Part shown: positions 55,080 through 63,896 of the stretch, piece after piece
Layout: each line of letters begins with the position of its first letter
Numbering within the stretch: the stretch's first letter is position 1
From: Wolinella sp963540505
Lineage (GTDB): Bacteria > Campylobacterota > Campylobacteria > Campylobacterales > Helicobacteraceae
Reading direction: 5' to 3'
Length of the DNA stretch: 64,000 bases
Assembly (NCBI GenBank): GCA_963540505.1
Contig: CAUTMV010000001.1
Location: forward strand, 310,001 to 374,000
The notes under the pieces: model-generated
The model's input: the letters and a program-made list of their open reading frames with translations, nothing else
Told to the model about the DNA's origin: nothing
The model's database searches: none
Translations under genes and position numbers: made by a program

Positions 55080-56012
55080 TTGAGCTATATTTTTGGACCC
55101 GTGCGTTCGCGACGATTTGGGCTTTCGCTGGGAATCGACCTCTCGCCAAGTGGCAAGCAGTGCAATTTTGACTGCCTCTATTGCGAGCTAAAGCCAAAGC
55201 GTGCGGAGCCCAAAATGACGCAGATTGCTGAGGTAGGGGCGATTTTATCCGAGCTAGAGGAGGCGATTCCTCGTTTTTGCGGGCTTGATGCGATCACGAT
55301 TACAGCTAATGGCGAACCTACGCTCTATCCGCACTTGCACGCACTAATCACGGGAATCAAGCAGCTTAAAAGCTTGCAAAACCTTGAGACGCTTATCTTG
55401 AGTAATGGCTCGCGTTTTGGTGAAAAGGACGTGCAGGAGGCGTTGTGTGAGTTTGATATGGTGAAGTTTTCGCTTGATGCGGTGAGTCCGAAAGTATTTA
55501 AGCGCATAGATCGCGCTTGTAGTGCATTTTCATCAATCACAACCATCATCGAGGGGATTAAGGATTTTGCGACGCGTTACAAGGGCGAACTCATCGCAGA
55601 AGTGTTGTTTGTCGCGGGGGTGAATGACAGTATGGGCGAGGTGTGCGCGATTGCTAAAGTTTTGCGCGAGATTGCGCCTGTGCGCGTGGATTTGAGCACG
55701 ATTGACCGCCCGAGTGCTTACCCTGTGCATGCGATTTCGCCCGAGAAGCTAGAAGAGCTTGCAGGTTGTTTTGAGGGGTTGTGCTGTTTTATCGCGAAGC
55801 GTCAGAACGGAGCCTCCACGGGAATCGCGCCCCAAAAATATTCCAAAGAGGAGCTTTTAAACACACTTGCTAAGCGTCCATGGAGTGAAGATGACGTGAG
55901 GACTCTGCTTGATGGGGAATCTCAAGCGAATTTCTGGGAGCTTCTTGAGTGTGGAGAAATAGAGCGCAAAATGGCAGGGAAGTTGCTGTTTTTTGGTTGC
56001 AAAAATCCCTGA
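55080..56012 (+). CDS. Radical SAM protein of unknown substrate
   Basis: The 310-residue protein begins YIFGPVRSRRFGLSLGIDL and has the cluster motif CNFDCLYC (CxxxCxxC) near residue 28, followed by TITANGEPTLYPHL and FSLDAVSPKVFKRID. A similar protein is annotated in H. pylori (HP0117) as a conserved radical SAM protein. The reaction is unknown. The start codon is TTG at 55080 behind AAGGCGG. C-terminal residues (about 235-310) form a winged-helix-like tail. Confidence 0.88.
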   Translation: MSYIFGPVRSRRFGLSLGIDLSPSGKQCNFDCLYCELKPKRAEPKMTQIAEVGAILSELEEAIPRFCGLDAITITANGEPTLYPHLHALITGIKQLKSLQNLETLILSNGSRFGEKDVQEALCEFDMVKFSLDAVSPKVFKRIDRACSAFSSITTIIEGIKDFATRYKGELIAEVLFVAGVNDSMGEVCAIAKVLREIAPVRVDLSTIDRPSAYPVHAISPEKLEELAGCFEGLCCFIAKRQNGASTGIAPQKYSKEELLNTLAKRPWSEDDVRTLLDGESQANFWELLECGEIERKMAGKLLFFGCKNP

Positions 56013-56049
56013 TGTGTGCTTTTAAAGCCGCCATTTTAGGGAATCACCC

Positions 56050-56079
56050 TTGACATATTGTCTTGGTTTTGAATATAAT
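56050..56079 (+). promoter_or_regulatory. Consensus promoter of tRNA-Asn
   Basis: TTGACA at 56050-56055 and TATAAT at 56074-56079 with an 18-base spacer, 34 bases before the tRNA. This is the most complete sigma-70-type promoter seen in the window. Confidence 0.8.
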
Positions 56080-56113
56080 CTCGCTTCTTTTTAGCAAGCT
56101 TCTTTTGTCTTAT

Positions 56114-56188
56114 TCCGGATTAGCTCAGCGGTAGAGTAGGCGGCTGTTAACCGCTTGGTCGCAGGTTCGAATCCTGCATCCGGAGCCA
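56114..56188 (+). tRNA. tRNA-Asn (GUU)
   Basis: A 75-base cloverleaf, including an encoded CCA end. The acceptor stem TCCGGAT pairs with ATCCGGA. The anticodon GTT is at 56146-56148, and GGTTCGAATCC forms the T-arm. Confidence 0.97.
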
Positions 56189-56318
56189 TTTCTTCAAACA
56201 ACGCTTAATCTCTTTTGGTTTTTCTGTTTTTGCCAATGAAATATCAATTCCGTGCGGATTTTTGGGTGTAGACGCGCAGCTTTTGTGCGCTTTAAAGAGG
56301 GATTTTGCACTCTAAAAT

Positions 56319-56357
56319 CCCAACAAGAAGCGGGAATCCTGCCTTCTCCTTGTTGGG
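56319..56357 (-). terminator. Hairpin terminator for the rhodanese gene
   Basis: CCCAACAAG at 56319-56327 pairs with CTTGTTGGG at 56349-56357. Read on the minus strand it lies just past the stop of the rhodanese gene and is followed by ATTTTAG, a short T-run. The loop contains one GGAATC motif. Confidence 0.75.
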
Positions 56358-56373
56358 TTAAAGCGATTTGCGA

Positions 56374-57546
56374 TTATTCTTCGCCTTTGCAGACGTTGCC
56401 CTCGCATTTGATTGTTGCATCAAGATAGAAAATTTTATCTTTCATTAGTCCCTCGCCGGTAATCTCAAGCCATGTCTCAAGCGAGCGTGTGCCCGTTGCG
56501 CATGTGAGGATCACGAGTTTATCCTTGGGAAGCAGAGCGACAAATTCTTTTGCGTTTTTGCCTTTTTTCTCGATATTTTTTGCACCTGCGAAGTGCCCTT
56601 TTGCATGATCTGCACTACCACGAATATCGATGATTATGACATCTTTAGGCATTTTGCCTAGGTTTTGGTTGAACCACTGCGTATCAACCGTCCCTTCATC
56701 TTCGCCAAGTTTAATTGCACCAATCATCTTGGGAGCTTCATTTTTAGGGGCAGCGGATTTTGTAGCACCTGCGCCACTTCCTGTCATGGGATAGCCAAGC
56801 TTCTTCCATTCGGGAATCCCTCCGGAGTAGGTCATGACGTGCTTATAGCCCATGGCGATCATGTTCGCTGCGACGGAGTGGGAGAGCTCGCATTCGTATC
56901 CACCGCAAAAGACGACGACTTTGCTTTCCACATCAAGCGGTAGGCGTTTGTTGAGTTCTTTGAATTTCCCGCTACTAATGCCCACCGAGCCAATGATGGT
57001 GGATTCTCGGAATTTATTCAGCGGACGCGCATCAATAAAGAGTGCGCTATCTTTGTCAAAGAGCGCTTTTGCAGTTTTTGCGCTGATGTCAATATAGAAG
57101 CGTTTTTTCCACTCAGGGATTCCCTTAGAATAGACTTTGACATTTGTGTAGCCCATTTTTTTAAGCTCAACCGCTAGATTTGAGCTTTTTTCGCACGATT
57201 CCCCGCTGCAATAAGTGATAATCTCTGTATCTTTGGGCTTATCTTTGAGCACTTTGAGATACTCATCTTTCATATTCGCAGGAATCGGATAGGGCATAGG
57301 GTAAGATGAGGGAATCCGCCCTTCATGGTAGCGCACTTCCGGGCGCGCATCAAGAATGAGTGCTTTCCCTGAGCCAAGCCGACCATCGCCGATTCTCTCA
57401 AGAACATACGCGTAATCCACAGTTTGAATATTATTATTTTTAATAATCTTTTCTACCTCGACACTTCCTACACCATCTGAAGCTAAAAGTGCAGAAACAA
57501 GCATGCTTACAGTCCAAAAAAATAAGAAAAACTTCTTCAAATTCAT
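56374..57546 (-). CDS. Exported protein with three rhodanese domains
   Basis: The 390 residues start with a signal peptide (KKFFLFFWTVSMLVSALLAS). Three rhodanese-like domains follow, each with its own active-site loop: CSGESC (about residue 115), CGGYEC (about 215) and CATGTR (about 350). All three keep the catalytic cysteine. This points to a periplasmic sulfurtransferase or polysulfide carrier. A similar multi-rhodanese layout occurs in sulfur-metabolising Campylobacterota, but the physiological partner is unknown. A DUF3373 porin lies divergently, 156 bases away. Confidence 0.88.
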   Translation of the reverse strand: MNLKKFFLFFWTVSMLVSALLASDGVGSVEVEKIIKNNNIQTVDYAYVLERIGDGRLGSGKALILDARPEVRYHEGRIPSSYPMPYPIPANMKDEYLKVLKDKPKDTEIITYCSGESCEKSSNLAVELKKMGYTNVKVYSKGIPEWKKRFYIDISAKTAKALFDKDSALFIDARPLNKFRESTIIGSVGISSGKFKELNKRLPLDVESKVVVFCGGYECELSHSVAANMIAMGYKHVMTYSGGIPEWKKLGYPMTGSGAGATKSAAPKNEAPKMIGAIKLGEDEGTVDTQWFNQNLGKMPKDVIIIDIRGSADHAKGHFAGAKNIEKKGKNAKEFVALLPKDKLVILTCATGTRSLETWLEITGEGLMKDKIFYLDATIKCEGNVCKGEE

Positions 57547-57702
57547 CTCCTTAAAATGTATTTTGTGAAGATTAATTCTATTCCAATAAAAAAGATTTAT
57601 CGCTTAAATGACAAAGTGCACTTTATTAAATTTAATTACAAGCACTTTTTATTTATTATTACTTTTTTATTTTTAGAAAAATTACAAAAAGGAGACCAAC
57701 AT

Positions 57703-59214
57703 ATGAAGCAGAATCGAGCAAAAGTATCACTAATCTTAGCTACGCTGCTAACTGCTGGAATCGTGCATGCAGATGAAGCGCAAATGCGCAAAGAGATCGA
57801 GTCGCTAAGAGCGGAGCTAAAAAGCATTAAAAGCGATTTAAGTGCCGTTAAAAAAATGTCTTATGGCGATAATATCAAGCTTAGCGCGGATTTCCGTTAC
57901 AGTATTGATAGTCTCATCTATAAGCACGCGAATGGAAAAACCTCTAGCAATCCCGACTTCATGAGCAATCGTCTCATCATCGGTATGAAATACGCACCCA
58001 CGGATAATCTCGCATTCATTGGCGACCTTTCGTATAACAAAGCCTTTGGCGACACCGCAGAGCAGCTGCAAAACAGTGCAAATTCCGGATATAACGAATT
58101 TGGCTGGGTTACAAATGAAAGTAGCGCAGTGGATAATTCAATCAAAGTGCGTCAAGTCTATTTCCTCTATCGTAACAGCAATAGCACGATTCCTTGGGCA
58201 GCAAGCGTGGGTAGGCGACCTTCACTCAATGGCTATCCTGTGAATCTTCGCGAAAATGATGAGCCAAATTCCCCCTCCGGACACCTCATCAATGTCGAGT
58301 TTGATGGCGCGAGCTTCAAATTTGACCTCGATAAAATCAGCAATATTGCGGGCATGTATTTTAAACTCTGCCTTGGGCGCGGAATGAGTAATGCCAAAAA
58401 GCACTTCTCTCTTGACCAGGCGATCACCCCTTATGCGAAAGATAAAACAATCCATGACAATGTCAACATGATCGGCTTTGTTTTTGTCCCTTACGATGAT
58501 GGACAATATAGAGTTTTCACAAATTTTGCCTATGCAGAGAATGTAATCGGATTTACTAAAAAGGATATTGATAATAATTTTCATGCGTGGAAGGCATTCC
58601 GCACAGCAAAAAACAGCATGACCGCAGGCAATGCTCAAAATTTTCACGATTTGCGACTAAAATTTAAAGATGTCGGCAACTGGTGGGGGGGGGCAATCAC
58701 CTTTGGAATCGATGGCATTGGCGATGGGTTGGGTGATTTTTTTGATGAGACGAAATTCTTTATAAGCTTTGCAACGAGTAGAACTGCTCCTAGAGGCGGC
58801 ATGAGCATGCTTGGCTCAGACAAAAGAAAAATAGGATATTCCATCTATACAGGCGTGCAGATGCCTCTGCCTTTTAGTAAGGGCGCGAAGTTTGGGATTG
58901 AATACAACAGAGGGAGCAAATATTGGCGATCGATTACTTATGGCGAGGATACGCTCATTGGCTCTAAGCTCGCAGCACGTGGGAATGCCTATGAGATCTA
59001 CTATATCCAGCCGCTTGTAGGGAATATGCTCACTATGGATCTGCGCGCGACACATATCAAATACGACTACACGGGGAGCGATTCCTATTTTGGTCATGAG
59101 GGCAGACCCATGAGCATTGGCGAGGCGTATGCTCTGCATAAAAAATATCCCATAGCACCTATCCCTGTGGAGAAAGCAACAGACATTCGTCTAAGCTTCC
59201 GCTATCGCTACTAG
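57703..59214 (+). CDS. Outer-membrane DUF3373-family porin-like protein
   Basis: The 503-residue protein starts at ATG 57703 behind AAAGGAG. A signal peptide (VSLILATLLTAGIVHA) is followed by a coiled coil (about residues 25-50, MRKEIESLRAELKSIKSDL), as in S-layer-anchored porins. A beta-barrel then follows with alternating polar/aromatic strands, ending RLSFRYRY. The frame is open further upstream to 57556, but those residues are not part of a family match. A G9 tract lies in codons near residue 328 (58685-58693), keeping the gene in frame as sequenced. Substrate is unknown. Confidence 0.85.
   Translation: MKQNRAKVSLILATLLTAGIVHADEAQMRKEIESLRAELKSIKSDLSAVKKMSYGDNIKLSADFRYSIDSLIYKHANGKTSSNPDFMSNRLIIGMKYAPTDNLAFIGDLSYNKAFGDTAEQLQNSANSGYNEFGWVTNESSAVDNSIKVRQVYFLYRNSNSTIPWAASVGRRPSLNGYPVNLRENDEPNSPSGHLINVEFDGASFKFDLDKISNIAGMYFKLCLGRGMSNAKKHFSLDQAITPYAKDKTIHDNVNMIGFVFVPYDDGQYRVFTNFAYAENVIGFTKKDIDNNFHAWKAFRTAKNSMTAGNAQNFHDLRLKFKDVGNWWGGAITFGIDGIGDGLGDFFDETKFFISFATSRTAPRGGMSMLGSDKRKIGYSIYTGVQMPLPFSKGAKFGIEYNRGSKYWRSITYGEDTLIGSKLAARGNAYEIYYIQPLVGNMLTMDLRATHIKYDYTGSDSYFGHEGRPMSIGEAYALHKKYPIAPIPVEKATDIRLSFRYRY
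58685..58693. repeat. Poly-G tract of 9 inside the DUF3373 porin gene
   Basis: Nine consecutive G residues encode part of WWGGA in the barrel domain. One base gained or lost would truncate the protein. As sequenced the gene is in frame. Confidence 0.85.
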
Positions 59215-59667
59215 TTCTGCCAAACAGCGGGGAATCCGGACTGAGAGCTGCACACGGAGACAGGGAATCCGCGAGGAATCCGCACGGGGAATTCATACGG
59301 GAATCCCGCGCTCCCCGCGCCTCTTTTTTGCAAAGGTGTAAAAACCTGTAGAGAATTAGTTCGCGCGCTTCCCTCGCTTGAACTTTCACAGAGCTTGGAA
59401 TCCGCATAAAAAATCCCACACGGAAATTACCACGGGAATCTGCCCATAGAAATTGGCATGTAAAATTGATAGAAACCGTACTTTTGGGCACTTAAGCGGA
59501 TTTCTGCGCAAATTTTTATCGATTTATTTTTGCATGTGGTGGGGGCTTTGAATGCTTAGCGTGTGGGTCAATACAACGCACGGATTCTTTACCGTTTAAA
59601 ATGAACCTTGTATTATGAAGCAACGAGATTTCTAAAAACAAGAAGAACAAGACGGAGAGAAAAAGTG
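59215..59667. other. 453-base non-coding gap with a GGAATC cluster
   Basis: No protein gene is supported between the DUF3373 porin and tRNA-Leu. Six GGAATC copies occur on the plus strand between 59231 and 59440: starts at 59231, 59264, 59275, 59300, 59397 and 59435. An expected value in random sequence of this length is well below one. From about 59441 to 59667 I see only AT-rich sequence without a clear element. Confidence 0.75.
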
Positions 59668-59751
59668 TGGTGCGGGAGAGAGGACTTGAACCTCCACGCC
59701 GTGAAGCGCCAGATCCTAAGTCTGGTGCGTCTGCCATTCCGCCACTCCCGC
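59668..59751 (-). tRNA. tRNA-Leu (UAG)
   Basis: An 84-base class II tRNA with encoded CCA. The acceptor stem GCGGGAG is at 59751-59745. The anticodon stem-loop CCAGA-CTTAGGA-TCTGG gives anticodon TAG at 59718-59716. The long variable arm supports leucine. Confidence 0.95.
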
Positions 59752-59869
59752 GTAAGATCGGCATTCTATCGCTTAAAAACTTAAAAGAAGAAACGCCTTT
59801 AGGGGGAGCGAAATCTTATACAAAAAATCTTTTAAATCTCTTAAAATACGCTCGATTCCCCGCTTTTAC

Positions 59870-60826
59870 TTAGCCAAGCCATGTTCCATTTATGAGAAAA
59901 TAGCCAATTACATAGCCAAATAAAATGCACAAAACTAATGCATAAAGTGCGAGCGAGAGGCGGATAATCGTATCGCTTGAGAGCTTTGGCGCATAGATTA
60001 GCCTCGCTGCCGCTGCGCAACCCAAAAAGCTCCCCCAAAAAAGGAGCGCGTAGATGAGGTAGCCTACGCCGTAGTATTCCCTTTGCAGGAGGCAAAAAGG
60101 ACAGACATGCGTGGGAAGCGCGTAAATATAGGGGGAGAAAAAGTAGATAATCGCCCAAAGTGTGGCTGCTAAAAAGAGCGCATGCCCTACAAAAAGTCCC
60201 GCGGAATGCCTTTTGTAACTACTTAAAAGCACGATAAATAGGGAGAAAAATAGGGCAAAAAGTGGCGTCTTATCCAAAATCGCCCCACTTTTTTGGAAGC
60301 TTTGCGGGCTGAAAATCGTAGCACAGCAACTCACGAGGCGCTGGGGCTCAAGGGAAAATAGTGCAGAGAGACTCCAGATAAATTCAACAAGCAAAGCCCC
60401 TAAAATGGGTAGATAAAAGAGAAATTTCTTGCGAAAATAGGGCTCTTGCTCGCTCTTTAAATCATCGTGGTGCATAAAAAGCCAAATTACGCCCAAAAGC
60501 AGCACCAAAATTTTCCATAAAAAGAGCCACCAACCGCCTTTAATTGCGCCCACAACGCCTGTGGCACACATTGCACCGATGAGCTTAGTCGTGTAGGAAT
60601 CGAGCAAAAAAATGTAATAAAAAAAGAGCAGAAGTTTGGCTAAGAGCAGGAATCGGATTAGCGCGCCTGAGAGCTCGCTAAGTGCGTAGAGGCGGTAGGA
60701 GCGCGCGCTGTAATCCGCACGATAATGCCGCGTGATATTCCATGCGCCATATCCTGCGACGACCCCTAGCGTGAGTGCGACGCTCTCAGCGATGGTGTAG
60801 GCGATAAGTGCGCTACTTAATATCAT
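59870..60826 (-). CDS. Multi-span membrane protein with a CPFC motif, next to an ABC exporter
   Basis: I do not recognise a named family. The 318-residue protein has about eight hydrophobic segments and a late THVCPFCLLQREYYG segment. The CxxC and QRE pattern recalls DsbB/VKOR-type thiol proteins, but the fold is not proven. The ATG at 60826 follows GGAAG and overlaps the end of the ABC ATPase gene by 14 bases, so it is the third gene of that run. A role with the transporter is inference. Confidence 0.65.
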   Translation of the reverse strand: MILSSALIAYTIAESVALTLGVVAGYGAWNITRHYRADYSARSYRLYALSELSGALIRFLLLAKLLLFFYYIFLLDSYTTKLIGAMCATGVVGAIKGGWWLFLWKILVLLLGVIWLFMHHDDLKSEQEPYFRKKFLFYLPILGALLVEFIWSLSALFSLEPQRLVSCCATIFSPQSFQKSGAILDKTPLFALFFSLFIVLLSSYKRHSAGLFVGHALFLAATLWAIIYFFSPYIYALPTHVCPFCLLQREYYGVGYLIYALLFWGSFLGCAAAARLIYAPKLSSDTIIRLSLALYALVLCILFGYVIGYFLINGTWLG

Positions 60827-61478
60827 CGATTCTTCCGTTGTGTAGGCGGATTTCGCGCTCAAAATAGCCACACTCAAGTAGCTCCATGTCGTGCGAAGCG
60901 ACCATAATCGTGTGCCCTTCGCTTTTTAGCCCTTTTAAAATCTCGATAAATTCATGCTTCAAGCGGCTATCAAGGCTCGCTACGGGTTCATCTGCGAGGA
61001 GAATCGCAGGATTATTCACAAGAGCCCTTGCGATAGCGACGCGTTGCAGCTCCCCGCCTGAGAGCCCTCTAGCGGCTCTATGTGCGCGCTCCTTGAGTGA
61101 GAATCGCTCCAAAACCCGCTCCACTCGCTCTTCAATTTCATGCGCTTCCATGTTTAGAGGGACAAGCGGGAGTGCGACATTTTCAAAGAGGCTCAAATGG
61201 GGCAAAAGGTGGAATCGCTGGAAGATAAAGCCGACGTTAAGCAGCCTCCAGCGCGCGCTTAGACGCTCATTCATGAGCCATAAATGCCGATCTCCCACGC
61301 GGATCTCGCCAAAATCCGGGCGAATCATCGCGCTAATGAGTGCTAAAAGCGTGCTTTTTCCGCTTCCGCTCTCGCCTCTAAGCAGGCAACTCTCGCCTTT
61401 TTGTATCTCAAATGAGAGGTCAAAAACGCCCCGATTCCCGCCCTCAAAGCTTTTGCTTACATTTTTTAGAAATATCAT
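60813..61478 (-). CDS. ABC transporter ATP-binding protein, LolD/MacB-type
   Basis: The 221-residue ATPase has Walker A GESGSGKST, the Q-loop FIFQRFHLLP, signature LSGGELQRVAIARALV and Walker B ILLADEPVASLD. This subfamily partners with FtsX-type permeases that do mechanical work on the envelope rather than classic transport. The ATG at 61478 overlaps the permease stop (ATGA), so the pair is coupled. The substrate is unknown. Confidence 0.92.
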   Translation of the reverse strand: MIFLKNVSKSFEGGNRGVFDLSFEIQKGESCLLRGESGSGKSTLLALISAMIRPDFGEIRVGDRHLWLMNERLSARWRLLNVGFIFQRFHLLPHLSLFENVALPLVPLNMEAHEIEERVERVLERFSLKERAHRAARGLSGGELQRVAIARALVNNPAILLADEPVASLDSRLKHEFIEILKGLKSEGHTIMVASHDMELLECGYFEREIRLHNGRIDDIK

Positions 61479-62635
61479 CGCAGCCACTCTCCCATCTCGC
61501 TCGCACAAGCACGCCATATTGGGATTAGCACGACAGCAAAATAGAGGAATGCGCCCAAAAGTGCATAGCTTATAAGCTCGAAAAATTCCGCGCCGATTTG
61601 AGGCGAGAAGGGCGGAGTGAGGTCGCTGGAGCTAATGAATATATGCCACAATAGCGGGGCTTTGGCGATATAAACAAAGAGATATGCGCCTAGGATTCCC
61701 ACAAATAGGGCGGTCGCGATGAGGTAGAGATGTTCTAGCGCTTTGAGCCACATCACTTCGCCCACGCTAAAGCCAAGAGCCCGCAAAAGCGCGATTTCAC
61801 GGCGTTCATCACTGCTTAGAATACTCGCTTGATTATAGAGCGCGATGGAAAGGGCAAGCAAAACTGTAATAAAAAGCACCAAAAACAGTCCGCTTTTGTA
61901 GTCTATGACAGACTCATAGGCGAGTAAAATCTGCTCCTTGCTAAGCACGCGGGAATCGGGATAGAGCTCAATGAGTTTGCTCGCAATCGTAGGAATCTCC
62001 GCCTCATGGGTTACTTGCACCACAATATCCGTTACTTCGCCTTCCCTTACGCCTAAAATCTCGCGCGCCTCATCTTTGTGAAGCACGATAAAATCATAGC
62101 TCCACGCCCCTTCTAAGAGCTCGCCTAAGCGCAGGGTGTGTGGCTTGCTCGTGGGTGAAATGAGCGTGAGGGAATCGCGGTTAAAGCTCTTTTGCATCGC
62201 ATCATACACGCCCGTGCCCACGTGCATGATCCCCGATTCCTCGAGGTTTATGGAGGAATCGTCCTCTAAAAAATGCGGCTCGAAGGGGTCGATTCCTAAG
62301 ATTGTGAAATTTGCGCCTCCATTTTGTAGCGCAACATGGGGGAAGAAATAGTAGCCCCAAACGCGCCCTAATGCCCATTCAACGCCTGCAATCGTCAAAA
62401 TCTCATCAATACGCTCTTCACTTACGCTCTCAATTCTCCCACCCACGACGCGTTGAAGTGTAATACTAGGGAGATTGCCGATTTGCTGTGCTTGGATTTT
62501 TTTGATGCCGCTTGCAATAAAGCTTACCGAAGTGGCGAGGAAAATCACAAGCACAAGCAAAAGGGTAAGTGGAATATATCTGAGTGCTTTATTTCTCACT
62601 AGAGCGATGGAGAGGGCAAGAAGCGAGCGATTCAC
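61475..62635 (-). CDS. FtsX/MacB-family ABC permease
   Basis: The 386-residue protein has the type-VII ABC permease layout: a first membrane helix (YIPLTLLLVLVIFLATSVSFI), a periplasmic domain of about 200 residues (about 45-245), and three C-terminal helices (SGLFLVLFITVLLALSIALY, YLIATALFVGILGAYLFVYI and ISYALLGAFLYFAVVLIPI) with the ERREIALLRALGFS coupling segment. It pairs with the ATPase downstream. The four-base overlap with the upstream small protein also suggests coupling. Confidence 0.88.
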   Translation of the reverse strand: MNRSLLALSIALVRNKALRYIPLTLLLVLVIFLATSVSFIASGIKKIQAQQIGNLPSITLQRVVGGRIESVSEERIDEILTIAGVEWALGRVWGYYFFPHVALQNGGANFTILGIDPFEPHFLEDDSSINLEESGIMHVGTGVYDAMQKSFNRDSLTLISPTSKPHTLRLGELLEGAWSYDFIVLHKDEAREILGVREGEVTDIVVQVTHEAEIPTIASKLIELYPDSRVLSKEQILLAYESVIDYKSGLFLVLFITVLLALSIALYNQASILSSDERREIALLRALGFSVGEVMWLKALEHLYLIATALFVGILGAYLFVYIAKAPLLWHIFISSSDLTPPFSPQIGAEFFELISYALLGAFLYFAVVLIPIWRACASEMGEWLR

Positions 62636-62916
62636 GGTCGCTCCAAGGAGGAAAAATGCGAATAGACAAACGAACTGTAAAATGGATCAAATGCACCCGG
62701 GTAGCTCGGGCGCGCGCTCATGGTGTCTGCATAGGGGAAAAAGCGTGTATGCAGGGAATCGGCACTCAAGGTGCTCCCTTTAGGGAAGAGAAGTGAATGG
62801 GCGGGGGGCTGCTCGTTGTGTCTGCTTAAAAATACGTGAGAGAGCACGCCAAAGAGCGCGACAAGCCCGATAAATAGCGCGCGAGTGAGGAATCGCAGCT
62901 GATCTCTAACCCACAT
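62632..62916 (-). CDS. Small membrane-anchored periplasmic protein of unknown function
   Basis: The 94-residue protein has one membrane helix (FLTRALFIGLVALFGVLSHVFL) and a short proline- and tyrosine-rich tail (YPGAFDPFYSSF). I recognise no family. The start at 62916 was chosen because a further upstream reading overlaps the SLAC1 gene. It ends in a four-base overlap with the FtsX-type permease, so it is likely part of the same system. Confidence 0.6.
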   Translation of the reverse strand: MWVRDQLRFLTRALFIGLVALFGVLSHVFLSRHNEQPPAHSLLFPKGSTLSADSLHTRFFPYADTMSARPSYPGAFDPFYSSFVYSHFSSLERP

Positions 62917-62924
62917 ATTTTCTA

Positions 62925-63887
62925 CTATTCCTCTGCGACGCAAACTTCTTGTCTAAGAATGGAGCGATAAGTTTTGAAGCTCACGATTCCTATGATGATC
63001 GTGGTGGCGATTAAAAAGAGGAGCGCGAGATGGAAATAGGGCGCGAGATTGCTGATACTAAAAGCGCGAATCAGCGCGATAGAGAGCGCGGCAAGGGGGA
63101 AAGTGAATGCCCACCATGAGATGAAAAATTTGAGTTTGATGAAGTTTTTATACATAAAAATTAAGAGAAATGCGAAAAACAGTGCGAGATTCAGAAACAT
63201 TTGCGCCAAAAGGTCAAATCGGATTCCATTCAGATTGAGATAGCCTAAAAGCGCAATCGCAGGGGGTGCGATGAATATAAAGAGGGTGGGCATGAATTTC
63301 TGCGCGAGTTGAGGATGGAAGATGATCCGATAAAAGATGATGGAAAATAGCACGAGCCAAAAAAAGACCCCTAAAGCAAAAAAGTAAGAGAGAAACACGG
63401 GGTGAATGTCGTGCGCGAGGGCGGGAATGATGAGATTCCCCACGATGGGGATAAACCACGCGGGGTTGCTGCGGGCGATTTCAAAGCTGTTATTAATCCA
63501 AAAACGCACGGTGTGAAACGTAAGAAACGTGTGAATGATGAGCCCAAGCCAAAACAGCGTCACGCTTAGTAGCGAGAAGTGGCTATACAGTGCGCTTAAA
63601 AGAAGCAGGGCAATCGAAAATGCAGGGAAAAAGTGCAGGCGGATCGGGTGGGAAAATTCCCAAACGACTTGCGCGCGATACTTGAAAAATTTCATAGCAT
63701 AAAATAAAAAAGCGACCACAAAAACCACAGAGGTAACGACGCGGAAGAGGTAGAAGAATTCTATGGGAATCGCCAGCTCCTCGTGGGCTTTGAGGTAGGC
63801 GAGAGAGAGCCCGCCAAAGCCCATGGAAACGGTAAAAAACATGATGGGAAAATGTTCAAGACGATTGGTTTGAGTAGATGATTGCAT
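62925..63887 (-). CDS. TDT/SLAC1-family membrane transporter
   Basis: The 320-residue protein has about ten membrane helices and the family start FPIMFFTVSMGFGGLSLAY, with the AWFIPIVGNLIIP segment typical of TehA/SLAC1 proteins. Members carry anions, tellurite-related or C4-dicarboxylate substrates; which applies here is unknown. AAGGAAA precedes the ATG at 63887. It follows a partly visible upstream gene by nine bases. Confidence 0.85.
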   Translation of the reverse strand: MQSSTQTNRLEHFPIMFFTVSMGFGGLSLAYLKAHEELAIPIEFFYLFRVVTSVVFVVAFLFYAMKFFKYRAQVVWEFSHPIRLHFFPAFSIALLLLSALYSHFSLLSVTLFWLGLIIHTFLTFHTVRFWINNSFEIARSNPAWFIPIVGNLIIPALAHDIHPVFLSYFFALGVFFWLVLFSIIFYRIIFHPQLAQKFMPTLFIFIAPPAIALLGYLNLNGIRFDLLAQMFLNLALFFAFLLIFMYKNFIKLKFFISWWAFTFPLAALSIALIRAFSISNLAPYFHLALLFLIATTIIIGIVSFKTYRSILRQEVCVAEE

Positions 63888-63896
63888 AAGTTTTCC

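Noticed and set aside
57556..57702. Upstream extension of the DUF3373 gene
   Set aside because: AT-rich, non-signal-like residues; ATG 57703 has AAAGGAG and begins a clear signal peptide.
59516..59764. 82-residue minus-strand frame
   Set aside because: It is largely the tRNA-Leu gene and its flank.
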